Origin: an uncultured bacterium
Lineage (GTDB): Bacteria; Bacillota; Clostridia; Oscillospirales; Acutalibacteraceae
Assembly (NCBI GenBank): GCA_945949625.1
Contig: CAMFFI010000048.1
Coordinates: 1 to 7,422, forward strand
Direction: 5' to 3'
DNA: 7,422 nucleotides
Part shown: positions 6,459 to 7,422 of the stretch, in pieces
Layout of the letters: every line of letters starts with the position of its first letter
Numbering within the stretch: the first letter of the stretch is position 1
The notes under the pieces: generated by a model
Told to the model about the DNA's origin: nothing
The model's database searches: none
The model's input: the letters and a program-made list of their open reading frames with translations, nothing else
Translations under genes and position numbers: made by a program

Positions 6459-6592
6459 ACATATTTTTAGCTTAATTGTTAAGATAAAGTCGAAAAATTT
6501 AAATTTTTTGTACCCTTAACCCTATAGGCGGCAGAATAATGCCTGTTTCAGAACAAAACAATTGCCGATACTTAAAAAATAACAAAAAAATG
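6459..6592. other. Intergenic stretch dacF-pgi without a clear gene
   Basis: No credible coding region is present on either strand. It holds an inverted repeat CTTAA-TTG-TTAAG (6471-6483), a 16-base A+T palindrome (6493-6508), and a short GGCA/TGCC inverted repeat (6529-6532 and 6539-6543 area). None is a strong terminator, so how the dacF transcript ends is unclear. Confidence 0.5.
6491..6510 (+). terminator. Possible weak terminator of dacF (A+T palindrome)
   Basis: AAAAATTTAAATTTTT (6493-6508) is a perfect palindrome. With flanking G-U and C-G pairs it can form a seven-pair stem with a six-base loop. The stem is almost all A-U and no separate T-run follows it, so it would be a poor terminator. 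It is the best candidate within 130 bases of the dacF stop. Confidence 0.25.
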
Positions 6593-6621
6593 TTGCAAAG
6601 AATAGCGCTTTATAGTATAAT
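6593..6621 (+). promoter_or_regulatory. Housekeeping-type promoter of pgi
   Basis: TTGCAA (-35, 6593-6598), a 17-base spacer and a perfect TATAAT (-10, 6616-6621) predict a start near 6628. That leaves a leader of about 56 bases before the pgi ATG. The leader is A+T-rich and I see no riboswitch-like structure in it. Confidence 0.85.
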
Positions 6622-6683
6622 AAGACTACAAAAAAATAAAGTAGGCTTTTTATAGGTCTTGATTGCTTCAGGAGGAGATTAAA

Positions 6684-7422
6684 ATGTCAACTAAACTTGT
6701 GGATAAGTATCTTAACGGCTTTGTAGAGGAGCAGGAATACATCGGTATGGCTGAGCAGGTTAAAACTGCACACAAAATGCTTCATTCGGGAAGCGGCTTG
6801 GGTAATGATTTTCTCGGCTGGCTTACACTTCCCACAGATTATGATAAGGAAGAATTTGACCGCATTAAAAAAGCGGCTGAAAAAATTAAAAAGGACACTG
6901 ATGTATTTATTGTAATCGGCATCGGCGGTTCATATTTAGGCGCAAGAGCGGCAATTGAGTTTTTAAACTCACAGAATTACAATGCGCTTGCAAAGGATAC
7001 ACCCCAGATTTACTTTACCGGTAATTCAATCAGTTCTTCGGCACTTGCAGATATTATGGAGCTTTGCGAGGGCAAGGATGTTTCCGTTAATATGATTTCA
7101 AAATCAGGTACTACCACCGAGCCTGCAATTGCTTTCCGTGTTTTCAGAGAAATGCTTGAAAACAAATACGGCAAGGAGGGTGCAAAGGAAAGAATTTACT
7201 GCACAACCGACAAGGCAAAGGGTACATTAAAGGAGCTTGCCGACAAGGAAGGTTATGAAACATTTGTTGTTCCCGATAATGTAGGAGGAAGATTCTCCGT
7301 TCTTACAGCAGTAGGACTTCTCCCGATTGCTGTTTCAGGCGCTGATATTGACGCACTTATGGCAGGCGCAAGAAAAGCACAGAATGAATTTGACAATGAT
7401 GATTTACTGACAAACGACTGTT
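6684..7422 (+). CDS. pgi: Glucose-6-phosphate isomerase, C-terminus cut by window edge
   Basis: The enzyme interconverts glucose-6-phosphate and fructose-6-phosphate in glycolysis and gluconeogenesis, in the cytosol. The 246 residues visible (of about 445-450 for the Gram-positive form) read without a stop to the window end. They hold GIGGSYLGARA (79-89) and SKSGTTTE (139-146), both part of the sugar-phosphate-binding SIS domain, and the family signature DNVGGRFSVLTAVGLLP (198-214), whose Arg203 is the conserved active-site arginine. The start is the ATG at 6684-6686 with AGGAGG eight bases upstream, the best ribosome-binding site in the window. It has its own promoter and appears to begin a new unit; whether more genes follow cannot be seen. 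Confidence 0.96.
   Translation, partial: MSTKLVDKYLNGFVEEQEYIGMAEQVKTAHKMLHSGSGLGNDFLGWLTLPTDYDKEEFDRIKKAAEKIKKDTDVFIVIGIGGSYLGARAAIEFLNSQNYNALAKDTPQIYFTGNSISSSALADIMELCEGKDVSVNMISKSGTTTEPAIAFRVFREMLENKYGKEGAKERIYCTTDKAKGTLKELADKEGYETFVVPDNVGGRFSVLTAVGLLPIAVSGADIDALMAGARKAQNEFDNDDLLTNDC

Noticed and set aside
6539..6655. Short plus-strand reading frame of 38 codons beginning MPVSEQNNCRYL
   Set aside because: It runs through the pgi promoter, has no ribosome-binding site and no recognisable sequence; it is almost certainly chance.
6622..6660. Possible leader hairpin AAGAC / GTCTT ahead of pgi
   Set aside because: Five pairs only, with a loop of about 29 bases, and the 5' arm lies at or before the predicted transcription start, so it would not be in the RNA.
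1..7422. Search for a defence, mobile or otherwise new multi-gene system
   Set aside because: All genes but two small ones are well-known housekeeping enzymes in intact form, with no integrase, transposase, terminal repeats or composition break that I can see.

Overview
The window looks like ordinary chromosome from a low-GC Gram-positive bacterium. It fits Bacillota, probably class Clostridia and perhaps an Oscillospiraceae/Ruminococcaceae-type gut organism; that placement is inferred from gene families and style, not from a marker search. Supporting signs are purine-rich Shine-Dalgarno sites 5-9 bases ahead of nearly every gene, near-consensus vegetative promoters (TATAAT with 17-18 base spacers), a DUF951 gene and an A+T-rich composition.

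Left part (about 1-2401) is read on the minus strand. hflX (ribosome-associated GTPase) ends in an intrinsic terminator. A strong promoter then starts a second minus-strand unit: a 65-residue DUF951 protein followed 18 bases later by prfA (release factor 1), which starts at TTG and leaves the window before its last roughly 100 residues. The common theme is translation.

Right part (about 2560-7422) is read on the plus strand. A 158-base divergent region separates hflX from a nadB-nadC-MmcQ/YjbR operon. NadB makes iminoaspartate and NadC turns quinolinate into nicotinate mononucleotide. The middle enzyme of that pathway, quinolinate synthase (nadA), is not in the window. Next comes a secreted D-alanyl-D-alanine carboxypeptidase (dacF-like) whose ribosome-binding site lies inside a 17-bp hairpin at the operon boundary. 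After a 225-base gap with its own promoter comes pgi (glucose-6-phosphate isomerase), cut by the window end.

I see no mobile element, CRISPR array, tRNA or rRNA, and no convincing new multi-gene system. The most interesting item is the hairpin at 5274-5311, which could both end the nad operon transcript and hide the dacF ribosome-binding site. Lesser points are the association of a MmcQ/YjbR protein with NAD synthesis, a conserved cysteine set in the DUF951 protein, and short repeats around the nadB and hflX promoters.
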